A stretch of 15,867 bases of DNA from an uncultured Streptococcus sp. (GTDB taxonomy: Bacteria > Bacillota > Bacilli > Lactobacillales > Streptococcaceae). A program made the position numbers and the translations under genes. Below, in pieces: positions 7,599 to 14,632 of the stretch. Where the stretch lies: contig CABPWC010000026.1 of NCBI GenBank assembly GCA_902461025.1, positions 1 to 15,867 of the forward strand. The letters run 5' to 3'. A model generated the notes under the pieces. That model made no database searches and was not told the DNA's origin. It was given only the letters and a program-made list of their open reading frames with translations. The first letter of the stretch is position 1; every line of letters begins with the position of its first letter.

Positions 7599-8405
7599 AT
7601 GAGTATAAAACTAATCGCCGTCGATATTGATGGTACCCTGGTTAATAGCAAAAAAGAAATTACTCCAGAAGTTTTTGCAGCTATCCAAGATGCCAAAGCA
7701 GCTGGAGTCAAGGTTGTCATTGCAACAGGACGCCCTATTGCTGGTGTTGCCAAACTCCTTGACGACTTGCAGTTGAGAGACGAAGGGGACTATGTTGTGA
7801 CCTTCAATGGAGCCCTTGTCCAAGAAACTGCTACACGACATGAGATTATCAGCGAATCTTTGACTTACGAGGACTATCTGGATATGGAATTTCTCAGCCG
7901 TAAACTTGGAGTCCATATGCATGCTATTACCAAGGACGGCATCTACACTGCCAATCGCAATATCGGAAAATACACCGTACACGAATCAACTCTCGTCAGC
8001 ATGCCAATTTTTTACCGTACACCTGAAGAGATGGCTGATAAAGAAATCGTCAAATGTATGTTTATCGACGAACCTGAGATTCTCGATGCTGCTATTGAAA
8101 AGATTCCAGCAGAATTTTACGATCGCTACTCCATCAACAAGTCTGCTCCATTTTACCTAGAACTCCTTAAAAAGGATGTAGACAAGGGATCTGCTATCAC
8201 TCACCTAGCTGAGAAACTTGGACTAAGCAAGGATGAAACCATGGCGATTGGGGATGAAGAAAATGACCGTGCCATGCTAGCAGTCGTTGGTAATCCCGTT
8301 GTTATGGAAAACGGAAACCCAGAACTCAAAAAAATCGCCAAATACATCACCAAAACAAATGATGAATCAGGCGTTGCCCATGCTATTCGAACTTGGGTCT
8401 TGTAA
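7599..8405 (+). CDS. Cof-type HAD-IIB sugar-phosphate phosphatase (YidA-like)
   Basis: This is a cytoplasmic Mg-dependent phosphatase of the haloacid dehalogenase superfamily, Cof/YidA branch, 268 residues long, the normal family size. Motif I DIDGTLVNS gives the nucleophile Asp9 and acid/base Asp11. Motif II is Thr43 in IATGR, the conserved motif III lysine lies in the ELLKKDVDKGSA segment, and motif IV is GDEENDRAM with Asp219 and Asp223. The middle is the C2 cap typical of type IIB enzymes that act on sugar phosphates or flavin phosphates; the true substrate is unknown. An AGAGGAAATTT site precedes the ATG. It is co-transcribed with the HD gene and ends at a hairpin terminator. Confidence 0.92.
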   Translation: MSIKLIAVDIDGTLVNSKKEITPEVFAAIQDAKAAGVKVVIATGRPIAGVAKLLDDLQLRDEGDYVVTFNGALVQETATRHEIISESLTYEDYLDMEFLSRKLGVHMHAITKDGIYTANRNIGKYTVHESTLVSMPIFYRTPEEMADKEIVKCMFIDEPEILDAAIEKIPAEFYDRYSINKSAPFYLELLKKDVDKGSAITHLAEKLGLSKDETMAIGDEENDRAMLAVVGNPVVMENGNPELKKIAKYITKTNDESGVAHAIRTWVL

Positions 8406-8428
8406 ACTGAATAGAATATAATAAAAGC

Positions 8429-8465
8429 ACCCCAGAAGTTAGAGAAAAAGTCTAACTCCTGGGGT
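8429..8465. terminator. Bidirectional terminator between convergent genes
   Basis: ACCCCAG and CTGGGGT plus AGTTAGA and TCTAACT form a 14-bp stem with one A/C mismatch and a GAAAAAG loop. ATTTTC follows on the plus strand and GCTTTTATT on the minus strand. It ends the HAD operon and, from the other side, the accessory operon whose last gene stops at 8480. Confidence 0.85.
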
Positions 8466-8479
8466 ATTTTCATTACAGA

Positions 8480-8953
8480 TTACTCTTCTGATTCCCTTTT
8501 TATTTTTGGAATTTTTTTATTATCCAGTTTAGGAATGCCCTTGTTCTCAATCTTGGGAAGGTTCTTTAGTTCATCGGCAGTAGGGACCTTCTGGTATACC
8601 TTAGCAGGCCTATAGAGTAGAGCGAACGAAAAGCACAAGGCAACAACGCTCCCAACAGTTGCTATGTTTCGTTTACTCGCTTCTGTCGAAGGGACCCTAA
8701 CTCCGCTTGTACTAAGGTCCTTCCATTCAGGATGCTCTGCTTCAATCGCTTTTTTCTCTTCCCAAAGTGGAACGAGTAAAAAATGGTTAAATGGCACAAC
8801 TGTAGCCATGGCTGTCGCGCCTAGCGGGATAAATCTATTGAGATTTATGATGAGCAAGATACTTAGGATAGAAAATAATACGAATAGAAGGATTACTAAT
8901 ACTAAGCGAATTTTATATTCTTTTTTTAGTTGCAAATATTCTTCTTGGGTCAT
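8480..8953 (-). CDS. Small membrane protein with Lys/Pro-rich C-terminal repeats
   Basis: I do not recognise this 157-residue protein. After a charged N-terminus (about residues 1-14) come two adjacent hydrophobic segments (about 16-37 and 42-62), a polar loop containing HPEWKDLST, and a third hydrophobic segment (about 96-115). The tail is polar and carries a short repeat: LPKIENKG, IPKLDNKK, IPKIKRES. The upstream site is weak (AAGAGAAAG, spaced about ten bases). It lies 49 bp behind the anchored-protein gene and is the last gene of the accessory operon, facing the shared terminator. Its function is unknown; the operon suggests an envelope location. Confidence 0.7.
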   Translation of the reverse strand: MTQEEYLQLKKEYKIRLVLVILLFVLFSILSILLIINLNRFIPLGATAMATVVPFNHFLLVPLWEEKKAIEAEHPEWKDLSTSGVRVPSTEASKRNIATVGSVVALCFSFALLYRPAKVYQKVPTADELKNLPKIENKGIPKLDNKKIPKIKRESEE

Positions 8954-9002
8954 TTAAAAAATTTCATCTTTCTCTTATATTTTGAACAGTTGAACGCAAC
9001 TT

Positions 9003-9875
9003 TTAGTATAAATCTTTGATAAACTCCACAACTTGACGATTCTCAATCTTTACATAATATCCACCGCTATTATTGACAAGTTTATCCCCTTCATATTTAT
9101 CAATCTTTACAGCATAAAGACCGCTTGGTAAGGGTTGATTGCTGAAAAATTCTTTCATTTGCGATTCAAGGTCTTCAAGATAGGCATCATATAACTGATC
9201 CTTCTTGTCTTCTGGAGTGTAGTATCGAAATTGAAATTCTGGTATAAAAATATCTTTTTGGAAAAGATATTGAGCATCCATAGGATACATCCCTTGTAAT
9301 GCTTGTCCATTTCTTTGATTTTCCTCTAATATTTTATCATAAAGATACATGTTGCCAGATTTACTATTAAATTGAAAATCAATCCCTTCGTACTTCAAAG
9401 CAGTCATTTTAGGATCTGTTATTGAAGTGTCCAATTTTTTTAAAAATTCGCTGGTGCCTGGACTAATCTCAATTCCTAGATAGGCTAATTCTGGAAAAGC
9501 GTGATAAATTTTTTTGTTTTGTTCATAATCTACTTCTGCATCCGTCTTTTTATACTTTTTGTTTTCCGAAGGACGAGTATAGTATTCAAAACGGGAATTA
9601 GCTTGATAGGTTTTACCATCTATATTTTCAGTGTAAGTACCATGGATTACAAATCCTCCTACACTTGTATAGTTTTTTTCATATTCTTCTAACTCAAACT
9701 GACCTGTAAGACCATAGTTCTCATAAGAACGATGTACAGCTTGCTCAAGCTCATTCCGACCTGCATGGGCAAATAGCCCCCACATATCCATCATTGCAAA
9801 AATAGGACTAAGGATTATGAATATTGCAAATAGTATAACCATGGATAAACAACCAATTAATAAGCCTTTTTTCAT
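9003..9875 (-). CDS. Unknown single-pass anchored exported protein
   Basis: I do not recognise this protein of about 290 residues. Residues 1-28 (MKKGLLIGCLSMVILFAIF...) form a charged start and a long hydrophobic segment that acts as signal anchor; a Cys follows LIG, but the position and context are poor for a lipobox. The remainder is soluble and rich in Tyr, Glu and Lys, with many predicted beta strands, and ends near YYVKIENRQVVEFIKDLY, probably an extracellular domain. The start at 9875 has AGGGAT upstream. Another ATG seven codons earlier (9896) has AAAGGT and cannot be excluded. The frame continues upstream to an ATG at 9947, interrupted by one TAA. It sits behind two lipoprotein genes in one operon. 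Confidence 0.75.
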   Translation of the reverse strand: MKKGLLIGCLSMVILFAIFIILSPIFAMMDMWGLFAHAGRNELEQAVHRSYENYGLTGQFELEEYEKNYTSVGGFVIHGTYTENIDGKTYQANSRFEYYTRPSENKKYKKTDAEVDYEQNKKIYHAFPELAYLGIEISPGTSEFLKKLDTSITDPKMTALKYEGIDFQFNSKSGNMYLYDKILEENQRNGQALQGMYPMDAQYLFQKDIFIPEFQFRYYTPEDKKDQLYDAYLEDLESQMKEFFSNQPLPSGLYAVKIDKYEGDKLVNNSGGYYVKIENRQVVEFIKDLY

Positions 9876-9953
9876 ATTTCTATCCCTAACTAGCATTTGT
9901 ATTGCTTACCTTTCGACCCGACGATTGCTCTTTTCGATTTCGTTCATAAACTA

Positions 9954-10625
9954 TCATCCCTTTTGTTTAAATATAGTTAAATCCAACTGAACTGTCTTAT
10001 CTTTCGAATTCATCTGAATTGTAATACCATAAATTGTATAACTAGAATAGCTAACTATTATTCGACAGGTTGTATCATCTGGCATATCGTACTTATTTTT
10101 AAGATATTTATAGAGGTCAGATTGATTTTCTGACTCGTAGATAATATCACTCAATTCAGTTTCAGCGCTCTTAAAGGTTTCTTTTATATCCAAAGAAGCA
10201 AAATAATCTCTTTGTACTACTAAATTAAGAATTTCTTCATCATATAAAGGAGTTACCTCCGACCCATAATTTAACTTCCCATTTGAGTATGTAACAGGAA
10301 CCGATTCTTTTTTATCTCCGGTTTTTATTGTATAGTCACCCTTAATGGCTGATTCAGTAATATCTAAATCAATCTCATAATCCTGTACTTGAGTTCCAGC
10401 TTTTATATAAACATCACAAATATAAGCCTTTAATCCCGTAAAGTCCTTCTTGTCTTGTTCTAAAAATTTAAATATAGGATCAAACGTTTTTTCAAATTCG
10501 TACTGTTTTTTTGTTCTATTTTTGGGGATTGTTTCACCACCCAAACTACATCCACTCAGTGCAAAAAGTGTCAAAAGCATTAGCATTACACTAACAAGCC
10601 AAAATAAGTGTTTATGATTTTTCAT
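9954..10625 (-). CDS. Lipoprotein, paralogue of the next upstream gene
   Basis: This 223-residue protein has a clear type II signal peptide: charged start, hydrophobic run, then ALSGC with the lipidated Cys26. The mature part begins SLGGETIPKNRTK. It contains alternating charged and beta-prone stretches, including VPVTYSNGKLNY and an acidic LSDIIYESENQ region. It is nearly identical to the adjacent paralogue (10696-11364) from the signal peptide through about residue 170. The final 50 residues then differ, suggesting a common scaffold with a diversified C-terminal part. No function is recognised. The start has GGAGAAA upstream at slightly long spacing. It is the second gene of the operon beginning at 11364. 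Confidence 0.82.
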   Translation of the reverse strand: MKNHKHLFWLVSVMLMLLTLFALSGCSLGGETIPKNRTKKQYEFEKTFDPIFKFLEQDKKDFTGLKAYICDVYIKAGTQVQDYEIDLDITESAIKGDYTIKTGDKKESVPVTYSNGKLNYGSEVTPLYDEEILNLVVQRDYFASLDIKETFKSAETELSDIIYESENQSDLYKYLKNKYDMPDDTTCRIIVSYSSYTIYGITIQMNSKDKTVQLDLTIFKQKG

Positions 10626-10695
10626 GTAAAAATTTCTCCAATATTGAAATTAGTGCTATTTTTAGCTTACAATCTTTTTGATCGGATTCAAAAAA

Positions 10696-11364
10696 TTACT
10701 TTCCTTTCACTAGATAAATTGCAGCACTAATTTGAACCAATTTTTCTTCTGATTCTAAACTTAGTAGTATATCGTATCTGTCATAATACGCATATCCAAG
10801 ACTAACTGAAAGTTTTGTGTCAGATGGAAGATTATACTTTTCCACTATTTTTTTATAAAACTCTGATTGATTTTCTGGCTCGTAGATAATATCACTCAAT
10901 TCAGTTTCTGCGCTCTTAAAAGTCTTTTTCACATCTAAGGAAGCGAAATAATCTCTTGAAACCACTAAATTAAGAATTTCTTCATCAAATAAAGGATCTA
11001 TCTCTGACTCATAATTTAACTTACCATTAGAATAAGTAACAGGAACTGTCTCTTTAGTGTCACCACGTGTTATTGTGTAATCTCCTTTAATATCAGCTTG
11101 ATTAATATCTAAGTCCACTTCGTACTTTTTGACTTTAGCTTGATTTTTTATATAAACATCACTAGTGTATGACTTTAGTCCAGTAAACTCCTTCTTGTCT
11201 TGTTCTAAAAATTTAAATATAGGCTCAAACGTTTTTTCAAATTCGTACTGTTCTTTTGTCCTGTTTTTTGGAATGGTTTCACCTCCCAAACTACATCCAT
11301 TTAGTGCAAAAAGTGTCAAAAACATTAACATTACACTAATAAGCCAAAATAAGTGTTTTTTCAT
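10696..11364 (-). CDS. Lipoprotein, first gene of the distal accessory operon
   Basis: This 222-residue paralogue of the 9954-10625 product has a type II signal peptide ending ALNGC with lipidated Cys24, and the same mature start SLGGETIPKNRTK. The two proteins share most of the region up to LSDIIYEPENQ, then diverge in the last 50 residues (here KKIVEKYNLPSDTK...). An AGGAGAAAG site lies before the ATG. The promoter 27 bp upstream belongs to the duplicated segment that also carries the tRNA-Arg 3' end, so the gene occupies the same position relative to that segment as the anchored-protein gene at 14522. Function is unknown; it is presumably displayed on the outer face of the membrane. Confidence 0.85.
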   Translation of the reverse strand: MKKHLFWLISVMLMFLTLFALNGCSLGGETIPKNRTKEQYEFEKTFEPIFKFLEQDKKEFTGLKSYTSDVYIKNQAKVKKYEVDLDINQADIKGDYTITRGDTKETVPVTYSNGKLNYESEIDPLFDEEILNLVVSRDYFASLDVKKTFKSAETELSDIIYEPENQSEFYKKIVEKYNLPSDTKLSVSLGYAYYDRYDILLSLESEEKLVQISAAIYLVKGK

Positions 11365-11390
11365 TTCTTTCTCCTAAACATTCTACGCCT

Positions 11391-11399
11391 ATTATACCA
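11391..11399 (-). promoter_or_regulatory. Extended -10 promoter of the lipoprotein operon
   Basis: The minus strand reads TGGTATAAT, with no strong -35 (TTCATA at 17 bp). It lies 27 bp before the lipoprotein ATG at 11364 and is identical to the promoter in the tRNA-proximal copy. Confidence 0.7.
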
Positions 11400-11440
11400 C
11401 ACCATGGATATCTTATGAATTGTTCAAAATTTGGTCAAAG

Positions 11441-11466
11441 AAAAAACACCGGTTATCCAGTGTTTT
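11441..11466 (-). terminator. Duplicated tRNA-Arg terminator
   Basis: ACACTGG and CCGGTGT pair around ATAA, with one G-T wobble, followed by TTTTTT on the minus strand. It is the copy of the hairpin behind the intact tRNA. Here it can stop transcription from the upstream DUF5085-like operon before the lipoprotein promoter. Confidence 0.75.
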
Positions 11467-11490
11467 TGTGACTAGTTTCGCTCCCTGCAG

Positions 11491-11774
11491 AAATATAAAA
11501 TATGCTTAAAAAGCCTATTCTAATAGGATTTAGGATAAACTTGGTCAAAAGTTTGCCTAAACTATTTTTAGATTAACCTTCATATTTTTGTAAGAAATGA
11601 AATTTGGCGAGACATTTTAAAGATCAAAAATTATCAACACCTTTGTAAAATGACTCTAATTATTTGTACAATGCATCGACTTCGGATCTATAATCAAACT
11701 AGACAGAAAACCCAAAAAGTTTACAAATAAATATAACTTTTGGAGGCTGGAGATTATCAGATGAATCTGACTTA
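11491..11774. other. AT-rich stretch without a recognisable gene
   Basis: No open frame of useful length or known gene is seen on either strand. On the minus strand CCTATTAGAATAGG followed by CTTTTT (hairpin 11514-11527) is a weak terminator candidate for the operon ending at 11775. The sequence is AT-rich and may be decayed remnant at the boundary of the duplicated tRNA segment. Confidence 0.5.
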
Positions 11775-12236
11775 CTACTTCAACACTCCTACTTGTATAT
11801 CTGTATAGAATTTTTCATTAATTGTTGTGGTAAAAAAGAAGGGAGGGGTCAACTCTTTATAATCTCGAAAATGAATATAGCCAGCTAAAAAGTCGATTCC
11901 TTCTCTTACTGACTCATCATCTGGTTCCAAAATTCTAGTTGAAACAGTATTTAAAACTTGAAACATACTGTGATACAAAAAGTCTTTCGGCAAAGCATCT
12001 TCAATATACTCTTCTTCTACTGGGATAAACAGTTCCATCAACACATCTTGATTTTCTTCTAACTTAGAATTAATTGTATAAAAGAAAGGTCCTAGAAGCG
12101 TATATCCTGCTTTTCTTACGTCTTCTAAAAAAGCGTTATAAGTGTCCGGAATCTCTTCTGGAGATACTGTATAATACCTTGAGATAACATTTCTATACTG
12201 TATATCTTGGTATTCTCCCACGTTTTTAAATAGCAT
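11775..12236 (-). CDS. DUF5085-like protein (second of pair)
   Basis: This soluble protein has 153 residues from the ATG at 12236, chosen because AAGGAG lies upstream at normal spacing; an earlier ATG at 12284 would overlap the previous gene by about 60 bp. The layout (a 40-residue helical N-part, then GYTLLGPFFYTINSK, VLMELFIPVEEEY, a helix, and TPPFFFTTT) matches my memory of DUF5085, a family near type VII secretion/LXG genes in Firmicutes, with a fold perhaps related to effector-binding domains. The same GP...ELxIP pattern occurs in the upstream gene, so the two are probably distant paralogues. Its start overlaps that gene's end by 11 bp, implying coupled translation. Function is unknown. 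Confidence 0.72.
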   Translation of the reverse strand: MLFKNVGEYQDIQYRNVISRYYTVSPEEIPDTYNAFLEDVRKAGYTLLGPFFYTINSKLEENQDVLMELFIPVEEEYIEDALPKDFLYHSMFQVLNTVSTRILEPDDESVREGIDFLAGYIHFRDYKELTPPFFFTTTINEKFYTDIQVGVLK

Positions 12237-12675
12237 CTGAAATCTCCTTAATTGGGATATTAATTTCAACAAACTGCTGTCCAAATATTGGCAATATCGC
12301 TAGAAAAACGGTATCTCCCTGCATTTCCAAGCCCTCATCTTGAATATATTGCTTCATTTCTTCAATTTTTGGAAGGAGATGTTCATCAAATGGAGTTACA
12401 TCAGAGACACACTGCTTAATTGTAAAATGTTCTAGATATTGGAATTCATCGTTTCCTTCAATTGGAATGTTTGTCGGAATATAAACCTTAAACAAGACTT
12501 CTCCTGGCTTTCCAAAAGTGCTCAAACAAGTTTCAATCGTTGTTGGGCCATTTTTATAAACCCCAGTTTCAAATAATAATTTTTCACAGTTTTCAATCAA
12601 ATCTGGAAAAGAAGCCATAGAAACTCTTTTCTCTGTATAAGCAATATTACTGATATCTATTCTAATTAATTTCAT
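12226..12675 (-). CDS. DUF5085-like protein (first of pair)
   Basis: This is a 149-residue soluble protein without signal or membrane segment. It shows the same arrangement as its downstream neighbour: an N-terminal helix-rich part (MASFPDLIENCEKLLFE), YKNGPTTIETC, GEVLFKVYIPTNIPIE, a long helix around LLPKIEEMKQYIQDEGLEM, and terminal beta strands. I assign it to DUF5085-like proteins by pattern only. Its start is in an ATGA overlap with the stop of the membrane-protein gene, and its ribosome binding site (AGAGGAGAAA) lies inside the codons for that protein's C-terminal FRGEIK. The pair is thus tightly coupled to the membrane protein, which suggests they act together. Confidence 0.72.
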   Translation of the reverse strand: MKLIRIDISNIAYTEKRVSMASFPDLIENCEKLLFETGVYKNGPTTIETCLSTFGKPGEVLFKVYIPTNIPIEGNDEFQYLEHFTIKQCVSDVTPFDEHLLPKIEEMKQYIQDEGLEMQGDTVFLAILPIFGQQFVEINIPIKEISDAI

Positions 12676-13337
12676 TTTATTTCTCCTCTAAAAATAAAGT
12701 TATTGGTGCTTTTCTTTTTCCAACCTGTAAATACTCGTGCATATTCAAGCCAATAGAAGGGAAGACATGCAATACCTAATCCGACAATGCACGGGAACAT
12801 ATATATTACAGGCAACATGAATAAACGTCCTATAATCGCTAAAACTGCTGCTAATGAAGCAACAATAAGCGGAGGGATATGTAAAATTGTCTTCCTGAAC
12901 TCTCCAGATGGTAAAGTCTTAGCTTTAGGGACAATTAATAACTGGTAAACAAAGGTTAGTAACTGAAAAATAAGGCTTAGGCTAATTAAAATCGTGAATA
13001 CAGACCAGTAGTCATCTCCTAAAAAAATAGAACTTCCAAAAAGTAATTCTACATGAGAAATAAGCACGGAACTAGCTGGTACTAATTGTAAAATTTTTGT
13101 TTTGGAAAACTTTTGGAATAGCAAGAATATGAACACGAGTACCAGTATATGATAAATAGTAAAACGAAAAACTAGCATACTCATATCATGTGACTCCTCT
13201 TTGATAAAAAAAGAACCTATAAATATCAGTAAAGAAAATATTACTTCAATTGTAACAGACCGTAGAAAGTCAGAGTTCTTTATAGGACTAGTATCTACGA
13301 CTGCCATATTTAAAAATTCATAATATCTTTCTTTCAT
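12672..13337 (-). CDS. Polytopic membrane protein, tandem paralogue 2
   Basis: I do not recognise this 221-residue protein with certainty. It has about six hydrophobic segments (near residues 28-44, 55-75, 85-105, 110-134, 154-170, 174-195), a conserved amphipathic N-terminus MKERYYEFLN and a C-terminus VFTGWKKKSTNNFIFRGEIK. It is a clear paralogue of the gene directly upstream (13384-14049), identical in length, N-terminus and C-terminal motif. Membrane proteins of similar size occur beside DUF5085 genes in type VII secretion loci, which makes that a possible context; this is inference. AGGAGGATAAG lies just before the ATG. It ends in a 4-bp overlap with the DUF5085-like gene. Confidence 0.78.
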   Translation of the reverse strand: MKERYYEFLNMAVVDTSPIKNSDFLRSVTIEVIFSLLIFIGSFFIKEESHDMSMLVFRFTIYHILVLVFIFLLFQKFSKTKILQLVPASSVLISHVELLFGSSIFLGDDYWSVFTILISLSLIFQLLTFVYQLLIVPKAKTLPSGEFRKTILHIPPLIVASLAAVLAIIGRLFMLPVIYMFPCIVGLGIACLPFYWLEYARVFTGWKKKSTNNFIFRGEIK

Positions 13338-13383
13338 CTTATCCTCCTAGCACGACCTCTACTTCTAGCCATTCTATCTAACT

Positions 13384-14049
13384 TTATTTTATTTCTCCTC
13401 TATAAATAATGTTATTAGTACTTGTCTTTCTCCAACCTGTAAATACTTGAGTATATCCGATAATAAAGAACGAGTTCCATGAAATACTCATTCCTACTAA
13501 TCCGATGATAATATAAATCCCAGATAACATAAATAATCGTGTTATTACTACTATTACCGCGGATATTACTGTTACAATAAGGGTTGGTAAGTGTAACATA
13601 TTCTTCTTATGCTCATTATCTGGCATTTGTTTGACTTTTGAAACAATTGATATTTGGTAAAAAAAGTTTACCACTTGAAAAGCAATGCTTAAAGCAATAA
13701 AAAGGAAGAATATCAATAAGTACTGTTCCTCAAAGAATATAGAGCTCAAAAAAAGAAATTCAAAATGAAGAAAAAGATACGAAGTCGTTGGAACTGACTG
13801 TAATAATTTTGATGCGGAAAATTTTTGAAACAACAGAAATGCAAGTAGTACTATTACCAAATGGACAATTGTAATATGAATCAAAAAAACACTAAGATTA
13901 TGCATTTGATTCTTTGTAAATATAGAAACAATCAGTACCACTGAAGTAAATAGAAATTCGATTAAAAATGTAAGAAAAAAATGTAAATTTCTCACTGGTA
14001 TATGACGAGTCATCAGTATATTCAAAAATTCATAATATCTTTCTTTCAT
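13384..14049 (-). CDS. Polytopic membrane protein, tandem paralogue 1
   Basis: This 221-residue protein has about six membrane segments and the same ends as the downstream paralogue (MKERYYEFLN at the start, VFTGW...STNNIIYRGEIK at the end). The interior differs substantially, so the duplication is not recent or the copies evolve quickly. The ribosome binding site AGGAGGATAGT is shared with the paralogue. Its last codons also contain the AGAGGAGAAATAAA that in the paralogue serves the next gene. Here the following ATG has become ATA and only about 17 bp of DUF5085-like start remain, evidence that a two-gene unit was duplicated and one partner lost. Function is unknown. Confidence 0.78.
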   Translation of the reverse strand: MKERYYEFLNILMTRHIPVRNLHFFLTFLIEFLFTSVVLIVSIFTKNQMHNLSVFLIHITIVHLVIVLLAFLLFQKFSASKLLQSVPTTSYLFLHFEFLFLSSIFFEEQYLLIFFLFIALSIAFQVVNFFYQISIVSKVKQMPDNEHKKNMLHLPTLIVTVISAVIVVITRLFMLSGIYIIIGLVGMSISWNSFFIIGYTQVFTGWRKTSTNNIIYRGEIK

Positions 14050-14111
14050 ACTATCCTCCTATTCCAACTAAATGATTGAAATAAAGATCCTCAAAAGTTT
14101 TTAAGTTACTA

Positions 14112-14522
14112 TTACTCATATAAGAACCACCCACCATCGCGTAAAATCCTTATAGGTTGCATTTGAATAATCACAAGTTTCTCAGGGATTTCATTTAAAT
14201 TACGTTTTAGTGGAAAACCTAATGTAAATTGAGTATCCTTATTATTATTGATTCTACCGTTCACTGTCATCATATAACCTCCGCCTTGAGGAGTTCCATT
14301 TCCTATCTGACCAACCTTCATACTATCCCAATCAAACTGGACACTCTCAACTTTTGAATTCCAAGATTTAACGAAGTTCGCCATTTCCTCTTCATGTTCC
14401 TTTAGATAAGCCAACTGCTTAGCCCGTGGGCTTAGGAATAAATTTGTTTCTTGTGCCATCCATGCGCCTCCTCCAAATACTACAAGGGCTAAAACCAGCC
14501 AAAGTAAAGTAGGTTTTTTCAT
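14112..14522 (-). CDS. Small membrane-anchored or secreted protein
   Basis: This 136-residue protein begins MKKPTLLWLVLALVVF, a signal peptide or anchor (hydrophobic to about residue 20) without a lipobox. The exported part has a helical stretch (QLAYLKEHEEEMANFVKSW), then beta-rich sequence with VQFDWDSM, GGGYMMTVNGRINN and a C-terminal GGWFLYE. The D-x-D-S and VNG layout faintly recalls small streptococcal exported DUF1310-type proteins, but I would not assign it. The ATG at 14522 has GGGAGAAAG upstream; a longer frame back to 14579 would read through the promoter and is rejected. It is the first gene after the tRNA, at the same position as the lipoprotein gene behind the duplicated segment. 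Confidence 0.78.
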   Translation of the reverse strand: MKKPTLLWLVLALVVFGGGAWMAQETNLFLSPRAKQLAYLKEHEEEMANFVKSWNSKVESVQFDWDSMKVGQIGNGTPQGGGYMMTVNGRINNNKDTQFTLGFPLKRNLNEIPEKLVIIQMQPIRILRDGGWFLYE

Positions 14523-14555
14523 CTCTTTCTCCCAAAAACAACAAAATCTACATCT

Positions 14556-14564
14556 ATTATACCA
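14556..14564 (-). promoter_or_regulatory. Extended -10 promoter of the anchored-protein operon
   Basis: The minus strand reads TGGTATAAT, 34 bp before the ATG at 14522, with no strong -35. The sequence is the same as in the distal repeat copy. It probably drives the operon 14522 to 11775. Confidence 0.7.
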
Positions 14565-14605
14565 CACCATAGATATCATATTAAATGTTTAAAATTTGGT
14601 CAAAG

Positions 14606-14632
14606 AAAAAACACTGGTTATCCAGTGTTTTT
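14606..14632 (-). terminator. Terminator behind tRNA-Arg
   Basis: ACACTGG and CCAGTGT form a perfect stem, extended by A/T pairs, around ATAA, followed by a T-rich run (TTTTTTCTTTG) on the minus strand. It lies about 12 nt past the tRNA 3' end. Confidence 0.85.

Larger units (their letters stand above)
11389..11490 (-). repeat. Second copy of the tRNA-Arg 3'-end/terminator/promoter segment
   Basis: These 102 bp align without gaps to 14554-14655, differing at 8 positions by my count. In minus-strand order it holds the last 12 nt of the tRNA-Arg gene (11479-11490, including the discriminator base), a terminator hairpin and an extended -10 promoter. Identity stops inside the T-stem of the tRNA, so this copy is a partial tRNA, not a functional gene. 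It marks the far end of the 3.2-kb block that adjoins the intact tRNA. Confidence 0.93.

Noticed and set aside
7906..8160. Plus-strand 84-codon frame inside the HAD gene
   Set aside because: It is a shifted frame within an unmistakable phosphatase gene, with no initiation signals.
12237..12284. Longer start for the second DUF5085-like protein
   Set aside because: It would overlap the upstream gene by 59 bp, and the ATG at 12236 has a strong AAGGAG site.
14112..14522. Assignment of the anchored protein to DUF1310
   Set aside because: Only a vague similarity in the D-x-D-S and VNG segments; overall length and spacing do not convincingly match.
14523..14579. Longer start for the anchored protein (from 14579)
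   Set aside because: The extension crosses the promoter region just after its -10; the MKK start at 14522 has a good site and begins a signal sequence.
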